A stretch of 64,000 nt of DNA, from positions 9,302,001-9,366,000 of the forward strand of contig OU612068.1 in NCBI GenBank assembly GCA_914767715.1, written 5' to 3'. Below the pieces are notes generated by a model that ran no database searches, had not been told where the DNA came from, and worked only from the letters and a program-made list of their open reading frames with translations. The position numbers and the translations under genes are program-made. The DNA is from Membranipora membranacea (lineage: Eukaryota; Bryozoa; Gymnolaemata; Cheilostomatida; Membraniporidae). Below are positions 40,601 to 51,900 of the stretch, piece by piece. Position 1 is the first letter of the stretch, and every line of letters starts with the position of its first letter.

Positions 40601-43600
40601 CTTTCTGTAATAAGACCAATGATCACTTAGCTGACTATCAGTAAACCTCAAATAACCGATCATAATATCAATTTTCTTACTCATAAAAAGCAGCTCACTG
40701 ATAAGCCAGACAGCTTTTGCCTCAGTAAGATAAAAAAAATGAGCTCATACGCCTACAAGCAAAGTATGACTGGTAAGTATTTGCGGCTAGTATTGTGTAA
40801 GAACAAGAAGATTGATGTGATCCAAGTACTGGGCTACATATATTAGACATTACACCATTTCGGTTCTTTGAATTCCTTTGCGCCCAGTTATTTACTATAG
40901 TCATTTACAACCTGTACCAAAGATTCTAAATTGCATGTATCCTAAATAGGTTGCGAATCATCAGATTCACTCAGAACGCATGCTATTGTGATTCTTCAGG
41001 ACCCTGCCTTATAGCTTTGTTTCCCTCCATTGCCTAATCATTGTTAAAGTCAATGAAATGACATCTAGTCCGCAACAGTATATCCATACATGACAAGTTG
41101 GTAGACCCAGAAATCAGGAGGTCTCCGCGGACGAACTCCCGACCCGGAGTACCACTCTGGGTGTCCAGCAGTGAAGGTGTAATTTGGCCCTTGTTGTCAT
41201 TTATTTTGAGCCAAAACTAGAGCGTTCGTATTACGAAATGCGTAATTTTACCTGATTTTACAAATTATATTGTTGCACTTCATACGAACGAGGAGAGATA
41301 GTATGTTAATAGGCAATTATATATAGGTATATGTCTTGTGGGGGTAGGAAACATAATTTCTCTTTCAACGGGAAGCTTAAAAAGTCGTCTGGGTGAAGGA
41401 AGCTGAAAAAAGGGAGGAAAAAGGGAGATAGGGAGGAGGTGGAAAATACCCCTAAAAACTGGGAGGCTCCCTACCTAAAAGGGAGACTTGTCAGGTATGA
41501 GTACATCAACTGTGTACCATTGCCACAAGTTATCATGCATTACTCATTCCGCAGATTGTTCGAGCTTTTCACTGCAGTCATAGCTAGATCCAATAAAATT
41601 GAAACACTACCTACTCTATATTAGAGAATACGAACTACAATTGATATCAGGAAGTCTCTTAGCTCAAAAGATTATGGTGCCCACACGCTGGTTTTTGCAT
41701 TGGGTGGCAGCGCAGTGCACACCAAATGAAGAAAGTAAGGCTTTAATTGCACTAATGCAGTTGAATTTGATGGATAGCACCATAGTGTTGTGTCTATGGA
41801 TAGCACCATGACTATGGGTATAGCTACAATAGTAGTCTCTTTAGTATAACATGAACTTTTTTCATCTTTTTGGTATATATTCTAGTCTGCAACCTAAGCC
41901 CATTACGATCACTACTTTGAGATAGTATTGAGTGTTATGTGTATTTCTAATAAATTCAATGACCAACACAAATATTCTGACCAAGAAGTACCTTCATGAC
42001 ATGCCTTTGACATCATCTTGCCACTAATATATTTGGAACACTGCCAAGCAAAGGAGTTTCTCAATCATTAAAAACTGTTAAATTGTTCACTTATTAATTG
42101 AACTACATTCTGAGTAAACAATTTGGGTACGAATTAGACTTATCCAAAGACCAAGTGATAAAGAGAATTTTCTTTAAAAATCATCGCTCATCAAACGACA
42201 ACATAGGCCTAGAAATGACTGTGATGTGATTAAGACCATATCACAAGCATGACTTGACCATGATTGGAATCCAACTTCCTACCCCAGTAAGCACCTCACA
42301 ACATTCCATCTCACCTCAGCCACACTGTGTGGTACTCCTGGGCCGACTACTTCTCTTATGAATGTATCCAAGTTCATGGAATGTCCGATACATGCTCTGC
42401 GATATGCCTCTTTCAACCTTCTGAGCTCGTGTTGAGTTACTAAAGAATAAAAGAGAAAAGTTTGGTCAAGTAGCAAATTGGTTTCAAGCAGCAAAGCAAA
42501 GCAGCATTTATTTTTACATTCCTTGATAGACGCAGCTTCAGTTATCATCGTCATACCTGACAAGTCTCCCTTTTTGGTAGGGAGCCTCCCAGTTTTTAGG
42601 GGTATTTTCCACCTCCTCCCTATCTCCCTTTTTCTTCCCTTTTTTCAGCTTCCTTCACCCAGACGACTTTTTAAGCTTCTCCTTGCAAGAAAAACTATGT
42701 TTTCCTACCCCCACAGTACATATACCTATATATAATTGCCTACTAACATACTATCTCTCCTCGTTCGTATTAAGTGCAACAATATAATTTGTAAAGCAAG
42801 GTAAAATTACGCATTTCATAATACGAACGCTCTAGTTTTGGCTCAAAATAAATGACAACAAGGGCCAAATTACACCTTCACTGCTGGACACGCAGAGTGG
42901 TACTCCGGGTTGGGAGTTCGTCCGCGGAGACCTCCTGATTTCTGGGTCTACCAACTTGTCATGTATGATCATCGTCCATAACCATCGATCTTCTAATGTC
43001 CATCAAGATAAATGGATCGTGGTGTGGGGGATCGGACAGGGTGCAAGGACAACCTCAACTTGTTACAGCACATTCAAGCAAGGAATATTACTACTTGATT
43101 CATGCAATGATTGAATGTAACTCATTCATATGACTAATGCAAGAAAGGAGACATTCATTGAATTAAATAACCATAATTGAAACATCATCAGACAAAAATC
43201 TATGTCTTATCTTGTATTGTACAGCAGTACAATGATGTTGTGTCTGCTAGGGGGACCGATGCAAAGCAGAAAACTACAGACCCGTGTCCCTAACGTCGAT
43301 AGTGTGTAAGATTGCTGAGCATATCATCACAAACCAGATCCATGACCACCTTGAGGAATTCAAGTTGCTCACAGATGCCCAACATGGTTTTCGTAGGAGA
43401 AGTTTGTGTGAATCCCAGTTGCTGCTAACCACCAATGATTTCTTTCAAAATCTTGACAAGAAAACCCAAACAGATGTGATCCTTCTCGACTTTGCCAAGA
43501 CATTCGACCGCGTCCCACATTACCTGCTCATCCATAAACTACATCACTATGGAATTGACCCAGATGTTATGAAGTGGATAAATGCCTTCCAATCAGATCG

Positions 43601-44966
43601 AACCCAAGAAGTAATTTTCGAGGGGAAAATGTCTAGTGCTACCGCAGTCACCTCTGGGGTTCCCAAGGGAGTGTTCTGCTCTTATGTTCCTCCTTTATAT
43701 CAACGATATGCCAGAGTACATCTCAAACCAATCTCGTGTCAGACTATTCGCCGATAATGCAGTCATATATAGAGAAGTAAACACCGAGAGCGAAGCAGTC
43801 TGTCTGCAAGAAGATCTAGACAGGCTGTTGCAGTGGGAAACTGACTGGGGGATGAGTTTTCATCCCTCCAAATGCCAGGTAATCAGAGTCACCAACAAGA
43901 AAAAGGAGATAGAGAACTGCTATAACATCAGAGGCCACCCTCTAGAAATAGTTACATCTTCAAAATATCTTGGAGTAACTATCAGCAAATCTCTAAAATG
44001 GAAAAACCATATTGACAACGTTAGTGCCAAGGGATCTCGTATTCTATCCTTCCTTCAGAGAAACCTCTATCACTGTGCATCAGACATCAAAGAAAGGAGT
44101 TACAAAACTCTTGTGAGGCCACAGCTGGTTACTGTGCACCCATCTGGGACCCTCACCATAAGGCACATACAAAACAGCTGGAAGCGGTACAGAACAGAGC
44201 AGCCAGATTTGTGAGCAGTGACTACTCTCGGTACAGCAGTGTATCTGCTATGAAGCAACAACTAAACTGGGAGTCACTCCAATCAAGGAGAAAGCTGAGT
44301 AAAGCCACAATGCTCTACAAGTCTATCAACAACCTCTGACACTGCGAGAGTCTCCCACCTACCCTGGCAAATTCACCCAGTTACATTGCCGAACTGTGAC
44401 CTATCAGAAATCGTACGTCCCCGATACCATCACATTTTGGAACAGCCTGTCAGCAGCTACCAGATCAGCACAGTCTCTTCGAAGTTTCAGACTAGCTGCA
44501 GCTGCTGAGCTCAACCAGATGTTCCAAAGCCACCAGAAACTCAACCACCTGTACATACGTTCCAGCACCATCTTTACCTCAGCACCTACACTGCACCCTG
44601 TCATATAACTGCACCTACACCCACTGTGTATCGTGAGACGTACGTCTTCGACACATCAACGCGTAGATAGATAGGTAGGTAGATGGGTCATCGAATTAAA
44701 AGAAGCACATATATATATATTAACAAATGTCTGACCACAGCAAGTAAGTCTGTATGCAAAAATACCATCACTTAATTATAGCAGAGGGAGTTCATTGATT
44801 ATAGAGATAGATGGACTTTACACATCCTAGGCCTACCTACTAACTAAGTAAATTTCATGCATGCAGTACACTCAACAAGTCATTCACTACACTTACAGCT
44901 ACACTCACCTCTTTTAACAGCATCCTCGTAGCTGACGGTCACTGGTTTGAACTCTTTATTACCCAT
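16673..44966 (-). CDS. USP32: USP32 ortholog, EF-hand/DUSP/USP deubiquitinase, 30 coding exons
   Basis: Thirty exons join in one open frame of 1,436 residues (human about 1,600). Exons, 5' to 3': 44966-44909, 42439-42315, 38254-38143, 37528-37413, 35572-35410, 35047-34916, 34092-33985, 33518-33409, 31608-31534, 31405-31322, 30975-30808, 30409-30233, 29848-29710, 28933-28788, 28188-28107, 27915-27678, 27429-27220, 26909-26840, 26613-26439, 26135-25984, 25783-25693, 25301-24949, 24650-24466, 23186-23100, 22639-22519, 21182-21003, 20775-20527, 20225-20103, 18318-18223, 16858-16673. Two canonical EF-hand loops lie at about 242-253 ([12 protein letters not shown]) and 278-289 ([12 protein letters not shown]). 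A DUSP domain lies at about 362-500, then a ubiquitin-like segment and the USP catalytic domain: Cys box [12 protein letters not shown] (Cys about 648), [21 protein letters not shown], zinc-type CxxC pairs (CNTC, CSKC), and His box GGGHYVA (His about 1353). It ends CCIQ, a CaaX box as in human (CVLQ). The enzyme removes ubiquitin from substrates on Golgi and endosomal membranes; this location is family knowledge. Splice sites are my reading; exon 13 uses GTAATT, and an exon may be missing after it. Confidence 0.93.
18186..18210. repeat. (CAGA)n microsatellite
   Basis: About six tandem CAGA units lie in the last USP32 intron, a dozen bases past the donor of the exon that carries the catalytic His. 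Confidence 0.85.
19690..20061 (+). mobile_element. Truncated non-LTR retrotransposon 3' end, decayed
   Basis: A plus-strand frame from 19693 to 19971 begins with [17 protein letters not shown], the L-Y-ERL-LPT motif usual after the reverse transcriptase core of CR1/jockey-type LINEs. About 70 further residues look like a decayed C-terminus. The element ends in a short (ATCTA)n microsatellite at 20036-20061 instead of poly-A, as in some LINE clades. It is severely 5'-truncated and antisense within a USP32 intron (20102-18319). The assignment rests on that one motif and the tail. Confidence 0.55.
23268..23813. repeat. 0.55-kb near-perfect palindrome with a coding-like fragment
   Basis: The arms, about 23268-23520 and 23521-23813, are reverse complements with scattered mismatches and one ~20-base insertion in the right arm. 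There is almost no loop; the centre is flanked by AAAACACCCATGAGTATGAC and its complement. Each arm contains a related open frame, on opposite strands. The left-arm (minus) version reads [20 protein letters not shown], continues with [17 protein letters not shown] and then stops; the right-arm (plus) version has several substitutions and no stop at that point. I do not recognise the protein. It lies in the USP32 intron 24465-23187. It is either an inverted duplication of a gene fragment or a foldback element. Confidence 0.75.
24816..24968. repeat. Direct repeat copy 1, includes exon 22 end of USP32
   Basis: This 153-bp segment matches 25327-25479 with only about three differences. It covers the last 20 coding bases of USP32 exon 22 (24968-24949), its GTAAGT donor and about 130 bases of intron. 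It is the functional copy, because the exon needs this donor. Confidence 0.9.
25327..25479. repeat. Direct repeat copy 2, duplicated exon end and splice donor
   Basis: Copy of 24816-24968 displaced by 511 bp, same orientation, about 98% identical. It lies in the intron upstream of exon 22 (25692-25302), so it places a second copy of the exon's last 20 bases and its GTAAGT donor where no matching acceptor was seen. Recent tandem duplication. Confidence 0.9.
30419..30524. repeat. Degenerate tandem repeat beside a USP32 acceptor
   Basis: About four imperfect units of 23-31 bases, each starting GTG(C/T)AAC-like and containing GATGAAA, lie in the intron directly next to the acceptor of exon 12 (which starts at 30409 on the minus strand). 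The acceptor here is an AAG. Confidence 0.55.
32046..32328. repeat. Foldback element in USP32 intron
   Basis: Left arm 32046-32116 and right arm about 32246-32328 are inverted copies sharing CTACCCAAAGACCAATGCAT and CAGATTTGCATAGTAAAA, with a ~20-base indel between them. The central ~130 bases are unrelated. MITE-like; target-site duplication not identified. Confidence 0.75.
36779..36795. repeat. Poly-C tract
   Basis: Run of 17 C in the USP32 intron 37412-35573. Confidence 0.9.
37198..37219. repeat. (CAAT)n microsatellite
   Basis: Five tandem tetranucleotide units in the same USP32 intron as the poly-C tract. Confidence 0.85.
38255..41076. other. USP32 intron 2, nothing recognised
   Basis: This is the 3' part of the longest intron between USP32 coding exons (42314-38255 on the minus strand). 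No exon, RNA gene or mobile-element coding sequence was recognised. The rest of the intron, towards exon 2, holds element copy 1 (41085-41499). Confidence 0.45.
41085..41499 (+). mobile_element. Non-autonomous inverted-repeat element, copy 1
   Basis: A 415-bp element with 14-bp terminal inverted repeats (CATACATGACAAGT at the left, ACTTGTCAGGTATG at the right, one mismatch). It is flanked by an imperfect 8-bp target duplication, AGTATATC at 41077-41084 and AGTACATC at 41500-41507. The same element in opposite orientation lies at 42552-42967. It has no coding capacity. The 8-bp duplication suggests a hAT-type transposase mobilised it; the superfamily is an inference. Confidence 0.8.
42552..42967 (-). 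mobile_element. Non-autonomous inverted-repeat element, copy 2
   Basis: Inverted copy of the element at 41085-41499, about 416 bp and highly similar, starting CATACCTGACAAGT and ending ACTTGTCATGTATG. A perfect 8-bp target duplication, ATCATCGT, flanks it at 42544-42551 and 42968-42975. It lies in USP32 intron 1, 113 bases upstream (minus-strand sense) of exon 2. Confidence 0.88.
43245..44696 (+). pseudogene. Dead non-LTR retrotransposon (CR1/jockey-like reverse transcriptase)
   Basis: Translation beginning around 43251 gives [39 protein letters not shown], then in another frame [23 protein letters not shown] and SKYLGVTI, in the order of a LINE reverse transcriptase. The frame breaks near 43670 and again near 44150, and stops follow after 44330, so no full protein can be made. 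The catalytic box reads FADN where an active enzyme has FADD. The 5' end (endonuclease) is missing. The 3' end carries a TAGA/TAGG tail near 44667-44690 and no poly-A. It is antisense in USP32 intron 1. Confidence 0.85.
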
Positions 44967-45925
44967 AGTTCCTTGCTTTCTTTGGGATGTACTGCTATCC
45001 TTTACTTGGCAGAACAACCAGCAAACAAAGATCTTTTTGCACCCATTATCTTAGTTGAGTGTTTTCTAATCTGTGCTTCTTTTCCTAGTTTCCCATTTCT
45101 TGTTGTAATCTGATTGAACATGTGATCATGACATACTCCACAATCTGATAGCCAATCATATGTCTGGATTTAGCGTTTTGTCCAATAGAGACACATAAGA
45201 CATATCTCATTACCGGAAATAGAGGTCGCCCAGACAATAACAACAAGCGAAGCGGATGTTTTGAAATAAAATATTTTCTTATCAGGATTTTTCTGAAAAA
45301 TGGGCTTAGCAAGGAGTTAGAGAGTCTAATGTAACGCCTTGGGTTTAAGTTATATTTCTCACTTCTGTCAACATCACTATAGTGGAAAGTATTGCTGACA
45401 ATTCTGGACCTAAGATAGCTTCATAAAATATTAGTGGTAAGTATTGTTGTTGATTTGAACAAACCGGTTTTTTTTTTCAATTTTTAATAAATACATGTAG
45501 GCTTTTAGCTTAACTAATCTTGAAGTCAAACCTATCTAGATTTACATGTTACTTTAGAATATATAAAAAATATAAAGACAGGGCAGGTGTGAGAAGTTGA
45601 TTGGGTTTTATATGAAATCAAGGAGTTGAGAGTGACTCAATTCTATAATTAAAAGACTCAACTTCTACTATCCAAATGAAATTGTTGTAATCACAGGCCC
45701 ACCTCCAAAATTTTGGGTCTTGGGCAATGACTGACTGGCCAGTCAGACATTACCAGAGACACAGTGTTTGGGCAGACTCTTGGTTTGTTGGGTACTCAGT
45801 GCTAGTGTGGCAGCGGGTGGTACATAAATGAAATATGGATGGGCATGCGAGAACAAAAATTATAAACTGGGACTGACTATCCTGTCTCATATTGTAGAAA
45901 TATATTGCCTGCTGATCTTGACAAG
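44967..45925. promoter_or_regulatory. Bidirectional promoter region, USP32 / KIAA0753
   Basis: USP32 translation starts at 44966 leftwards and the first recognised KIAA0753 ATG is at 45926 rightwards, so both promoters must lie in under 1 kb. A plausible donor (GTGGTAAGTATTG, about 45434) could end a non-coding first exon of KIAA0753, joining the acceptor TTGTAG ending at 45897. No TATA box stands out. Inferred from gene layout. Confidence 0.5.
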
Positions 45926-48900
45926 ATGCAGCCAGACAACCTTTATAACCAGCTCAGGTTCAACCTTGAGCAACCATATGACATCAACAAGATGTCAGTG
46001 AGGCATAAGAAGCCTAGTGCTATAACCATTGAGAAGTCAGGACCACCAGTCCCAGCTGCATTGACTCAGGAGGAGACTGACAGACAATTGGCGGCCCAGC
46101 TGAGCACTGTCAGTCTAGAAAAGCTCAAGGAAGCACAATTCCTGGCGAAACGACAGCTGAAGAAACAGAAGGATGAGGAGGTACGCTCACAGTTTTAACA
46201 CAATACGGTTCCCTGGCAATCGTTCTGTAATTTGAACCGATAAACTTCCTACAATATTTTCCTTTTTCTGTTATGATTCACTTTATAACCAGCCTGACGT
46301 CGTGGCTCTGGCAGGCTGTCAGGAAAGTATGCTGTTTTGTTTATCCATGATCAAACATTTATCTAAAACTATGGATATATAGTATATACAGATTAAATTT
46401 GCTAGCAGAAATATTCACACTTACAGGGTCACCAAGTTTATTAGCTATAATTGATGTTTTGCTAATTGGTCTTCTTCAGATTATTGCAATACAATATTTT
46501 TGCCAAGATATTTCATTATGGCATCATGTCACTCAACTCTTTCATGATTTAGCTTCAGAGGTCATTGCTACCGGAGAAGAGTAGAGGAGCTAGGCCAAAA
46601 TCACCTGCTAAACCTGCTGCAAAAGTCATCAACAAGAAAACAATGAAGATCACCCCAACTAAAAAGTTTCAACATATGCCTGGTATGTACATTATAGACA
46701 CATCTATCTTACTGCTTGAACTGTTGGATGAAATGTTCTTAGTTGTCCCTTGGCTAGACTGTTATCAGCTCATTGCACCTAAAATATAATTTCCGTTTGT
46801 CCCTTGGCATCATATTGTGAAATATTAAAAGAAAAGACCAAGTGATTTAAGTTCTGCTGACGATGACCTGGATAGTTACAAAAATGAAGAGGGAGTTCAT
46901 TGGTTACAACAAATTTAGAGCATAAAAAGGAATAAAGTATATCCTATGGGCTTTATATGTGTGTTACACTCTCTCTCACATATCCTTTATGACTTTTTTC
47001 AGCAGCTGGAAACTCGCCACCTGTCAGGGACCTCCCAAGTGAGAGATCGAGGCAGAGATTGGCTGACAGCATTAGGCGGAATCTTGTCAGCCCTTTGGGT
47101 AAAACTCACAGGGTTAGAGGTTAGTGTCACTGTGCTTGTTTTCGTTGTTACAACATTGATACATTTTAATAGTTGTGTAATGTTGTACAAAGCAGAGAAT
47201 TCATATACCAGGATTATCATATAATTTGTGACAGCTACAGGGCAGTAAATGACTGTATATCTTAGTATTACCATGAGACGAGAATGAGCCAGAAATCTGT
47301 GATAGAGATTGCTATCTCTAAAAAGGAAAGGTATACATTACAAATTAAATGATGACCTGGTTCAAATATGTCCTATTTATTTTTTACAGGTGTAGCTAGC
47401 CAGAGAACAGCTGGGGAGGCTAAAAAGAAATCAGGCTATAAAACTGGTGTTGTAAGAGAATTACTCAGCGAAGATGAAGTGTCACAAAGCATGCCTGTAA
47501 GTCCTACTGGGATTTGACATAGTTTTAATTAATTACATCGACAAAATTGCTTCGACAGAAATTTGCTCTCGAGGACATAAATATTTTATCTGTTTGTTAT
47601 TATTTTAAATCTAAACACATATTACTGTTGACTTTCACTACTATACATTTATTTAACACAGGACTTGCATAAAATGGCGATGGATCAGTTGATACGTGTG
47701 CAGAGTGGTGAGGTAACTCCACTACAAGGAGGTCCAAAACCTAGAAGAGCTGCTCAAGCTACTAAACCTAAATCATCATATAATCAGAGGAGAATATCTC
47801 CTCCTAAACGAAGACAGAACCAACAACGAAGTGAGTTTAGTACAGCAGTGTTTGGTTTGGTTTAGTTACATTTCCTATGTAAATGTCTCACAATTCCAGT
47901 CGATCCAAGTGCTCCACCAGCTGCTCATAAATTCTATAGTTTACTCCACATCACTGATACTTTGATAGCAACAAGTTAGCTTGTATATATGCTCGTATGA
48001 GCGGAATTAGAGAATTTTGTGAAATCAACACTATGTCTGTTTATGGTGCCGGTCGACATCATTACACTTTTCAGGGAAATTTTAGTATATCAAAGTTCAG
48101 CTTCTTACATTTTTCAAAAGTATACCAAAGATATCTCTAATATTTGTATTCGCAGCCTAAATGTATTTTATGTGAGTGTTTACTTTGTTTTATTTATCAG
48201 TGTTCCCCTCGTCAGCCAGTAGACCCAGATCAGCATCGCCCTCCAAAGGACAAACTTCACCCAAGTACATGAGTCCATCACGAAGGGCTGAGGCAGCTAG
48301 AGTAGTGAGGGAAAGAATATACTCACAACCACTTGCAAATAAAACCTCAAGACTGAAGCACAGAGGGCCACCAATGAACAGAGCTAAGCAGCAGAATCAC
48401 AAAGAAGCTCGGGTGTTAAGAAGACACCCTCAATCTCCTCGTTATGATCCGGACTATAGCTACATAGATCCTGAGGCTGTGCTTCATGAAAAGGAAGAAG
48501 TTTTCAATCGATTTTCACAGGTAAACTATTTGTTGCTGTTGTAGTCAAGACCATCTTATTGATGTCTGTCTCTAACTAAACAAAGAAATATCATATTTGA
48601 TCGGTTCGGTTTGAATTCAAATCAGGATACTGTTGATATCCTTTGTAAGTTATGAGAAGTTTATATTCAATGAACGCCCAAGCTTAGTATTGCACTGCAA
48701 CAAATTTAATGAGCGACTTGTAATTTCAGGGAGAAAAGTCTAGAGATTTACCCAATGCTGACGAATTCATTCGCAGAATCACAGATGCCAGGCGGGAAAA
48801 GTATGTATTATCATTCATCTGCTGCGATATGATAATTTGATCTCTGATGAATGAGAGTTTGAGTACATGATCAATAGCAGTAATAGTCTCATAGGTTATT

Positions 48901-51900
48901 AACAAAATATCAAATGTATCCAGGGTAATACGGAGTCATCTTCTCATTGTCATAGAGGAAACAACTCCAGCATATTATTGTATTATTCTCAGCACTTTAG
49001 TCTGTTGTTATTTTCACTGCAGTGAAATGGCAGAGCAATACACTAGAAATCCTAAGAAGCTTATTGATCAAATAGAAAGAGAAACTAGAGAAAGACTGGA
49101 GCCACTGATAGAACAAGCACAGGTGAGACAAGTATTAATACATACTTACCCCCAGCGACTGTCCTCCATTTAATTAATGTTGACAGCCCATTGAATACAG
49201 CCCAATGCTGATAAACAGTATATTAGTCGAGTAATTATTGCAAAGATGTTGACAAAGTATTGTACAGCAATGATTCAATTTATGGTGAAACGGTCACAGC
49301 TAACTGCTACTTGTGATGCCACAGCCTGGACTAAGCCGACTCGCAGCTACAATCTTCCTTTGTTTTCAGTTGTTCCATGATATTATTCACTATGTCTTAT
49401 ATGGTTTGTTTGCTTCTGTAGCGTCTCTCACAGAATATGATGAGAACTGCTTCATCAAGTAAACAGAGACATCTTTACACTGTCACTCCTCAGGTTTGTC
49501 TTCCTTACTGCTGCAGTAATATCTCTGGAACTTGGTTGTGGTTACTGTGTTCAACCTTCATTGCTGTAAAAGGTATCTGACCTCAAGTTTATTATGAAAT
49601 GACCAATTTCTCGAAGACAGAAGATTTTTCATTGCAAAACTTTCAATTTGTAATTTTAGACCTTAAAATCTCTGATTCAATTTACCGCATTGATGTTCAA
49701 ATTACTGGTCATATAGAGACAAATCAGATCCTTCTGATGTTTTGACTGTTTTTTTTTGGAATTATGAACTCTTTTCCAGAAAAGATATATTGTTGTGCAT
49801 AGTGCCAAGTATTTATTTCATTCCATCTAAATCACACTGATTCCATTCTACTAACAGTACAACGGCGGTCACGAAAGTCGAGACATGAGTGGTGATGATT
49901 TACTCCATCACCCTGTTGACATGCAGAACACAGAGATGAGACCGATAGAGCCCGCCACTGAGAACCCCGGACCCTCAGGATCGAATATACATTCATGGTT
50001 TGCTGCAGAAGCGCAGCCTGGCCCCTCCAGTATTGATATCGCTGAGAGTGGGCCTCGTGATGGTGCTAAAAGCAAGCATGGGATAGAAATATCTATCAAT
50101 GAGGTTCGACAACTCAAGTCTATGCTGAGTAGACTAGATGAGATGCAGGTAGGTTAAGCCAAATTTATGGAATTTCCTTTTTTTAAGTGCAACATGAAAT
50201 GTGGTTATCCAAAAACCCTTATCAAACCTTCTCAGGTATAGCGATAGCATGGTATACTTCAGATTTTACATACCTTTCGGCAATCAGCATGCTCAAACTC
50301 AATTTTTTAATTTATTATTGGTATATGGAAACTTCAGAACCCTAACTGAGACATCTGCGCCGGGTAGCTAACACCCAGAACTTATTAACAATCAACACAT
50401 TGATAGTGGTTAAGCTCTCCCCAGTTACAGACTCACTGACAAACTGTCGGCGAGTACCCTTTTTGTTTCTCCTGTCAGTAGCCGTTAGAGCAAACGAGAC
50501 AGTGATTAAAGAGGAAACCAAATTAGCTATCATATAACAAACATATATTTCATTAAAGACGGAGCATGTTGATATACGGAATAGATGGATGACTGCCTAT
50601 CAGCAGTATGCTGCAGCCGATATGATCAATCTGGAGGGAGAAGGTATGAACGATCAATTAAAGATTAACTAAATTTATACAAATTTTGAAAATATTATTC
50701 TGAAAAGCTAGTACCAGTAGGTGTAAAGTTACATGACAGCAAATCTCAACGTCAACGTGATGTAAAGGTTATGATTTAAAACCGATACTACCAGTGATCT
50801 ATATTCCAGATGGATCACAGTCTAAAGGAGATGCAACCCAAGGAGCCCCTAGACCGCTTCTATTGACCAAAGCTAGGACTGGAGGAGCTAAGCCTAAGAA
50901 AATCTTAGCTACCAAGTCCGCAATTCCATCTGCAAGAGGCGCCGTTGAGGTTACTGTAAGTCATGAGAATATTCTTCTTTTCATGTCCGTCTAATGCAAA
51001 AAAGCCAGTATTTGAGCAGTCACATAATGCACTCGCCACCATACTCTGAAGTCCCAGACTGAGAAAAACACGTTTTGATGTTTTATCAAGGTGTTGCAGA
51101 AAAGGGGAGGGGTGACCTGATCTTATGACAATATATAGATGACGTCACTTCTAAATTATGAAATGTCAATATGGCTGAACAACAAGAATATATCTTCATC
51201 TTAAGGCTTATGATACCAGTGATGTCCGATTTTGACATTTTATATATCGTTGGAAAGGTCAGGTCATGGCGTTGCGCTATTTTGATAAAAGGCAGAATAA
51301 TCAGCTTTGAGGAGGATTTTTTAGAACGATGTGGCGCAGAAACAATGGTTCATATCGGACTTTCAACTGAATAATATTCATAAGCCTCTGAAGCACCCAT
51401 CTGGGGCAATTTCTGTCTCCTGTGGCGTGACGTTGCGCACCAGATGAAAAATCATCATGGTTATCAGCTCATTTAGGTCGCTTTGGTATAATGGATGAGG
51501 ATTCAATGTGACGCAAACCACAGGCAGAAAAGACAAGTTATTTACTGCTGGAGACCCCATGCTACATGTTACGACTAATAAATAACATTGGTATCAATTA
51601 TATTAGGAGTCGCCTGCTCTGTCAGAATGCTTAAAATTCTAGTATGTCGAGTGATGTCAACTTTGGAGACTGATTAGATGGGATAGATATTGAATGTCAT
51701 ATAGTTTGAGATCGTAGCATTGTTGTTTGGTGTCCACTGTAATCATATCACTATTGTTTAGTTTATTATCTTGAAGCAGCTGCTCTGAAAATGTCTTCTG
51801 AGATTAGCAATTTTGACGCAATGATAACTGGACTTGGGCGATAATTGTCCCTTAATTGGTTATAACATTTTTTGTAATCATAAGCATTCTGACAGAGAGG

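Noticed and set aside
41085-42967. One large foldback transposon carrying USP32 exon 2 as cargo
   Set aside because: Each arm has its own inverted termini and its own, different 8-bp target duplication, which fits two separate insertions better.
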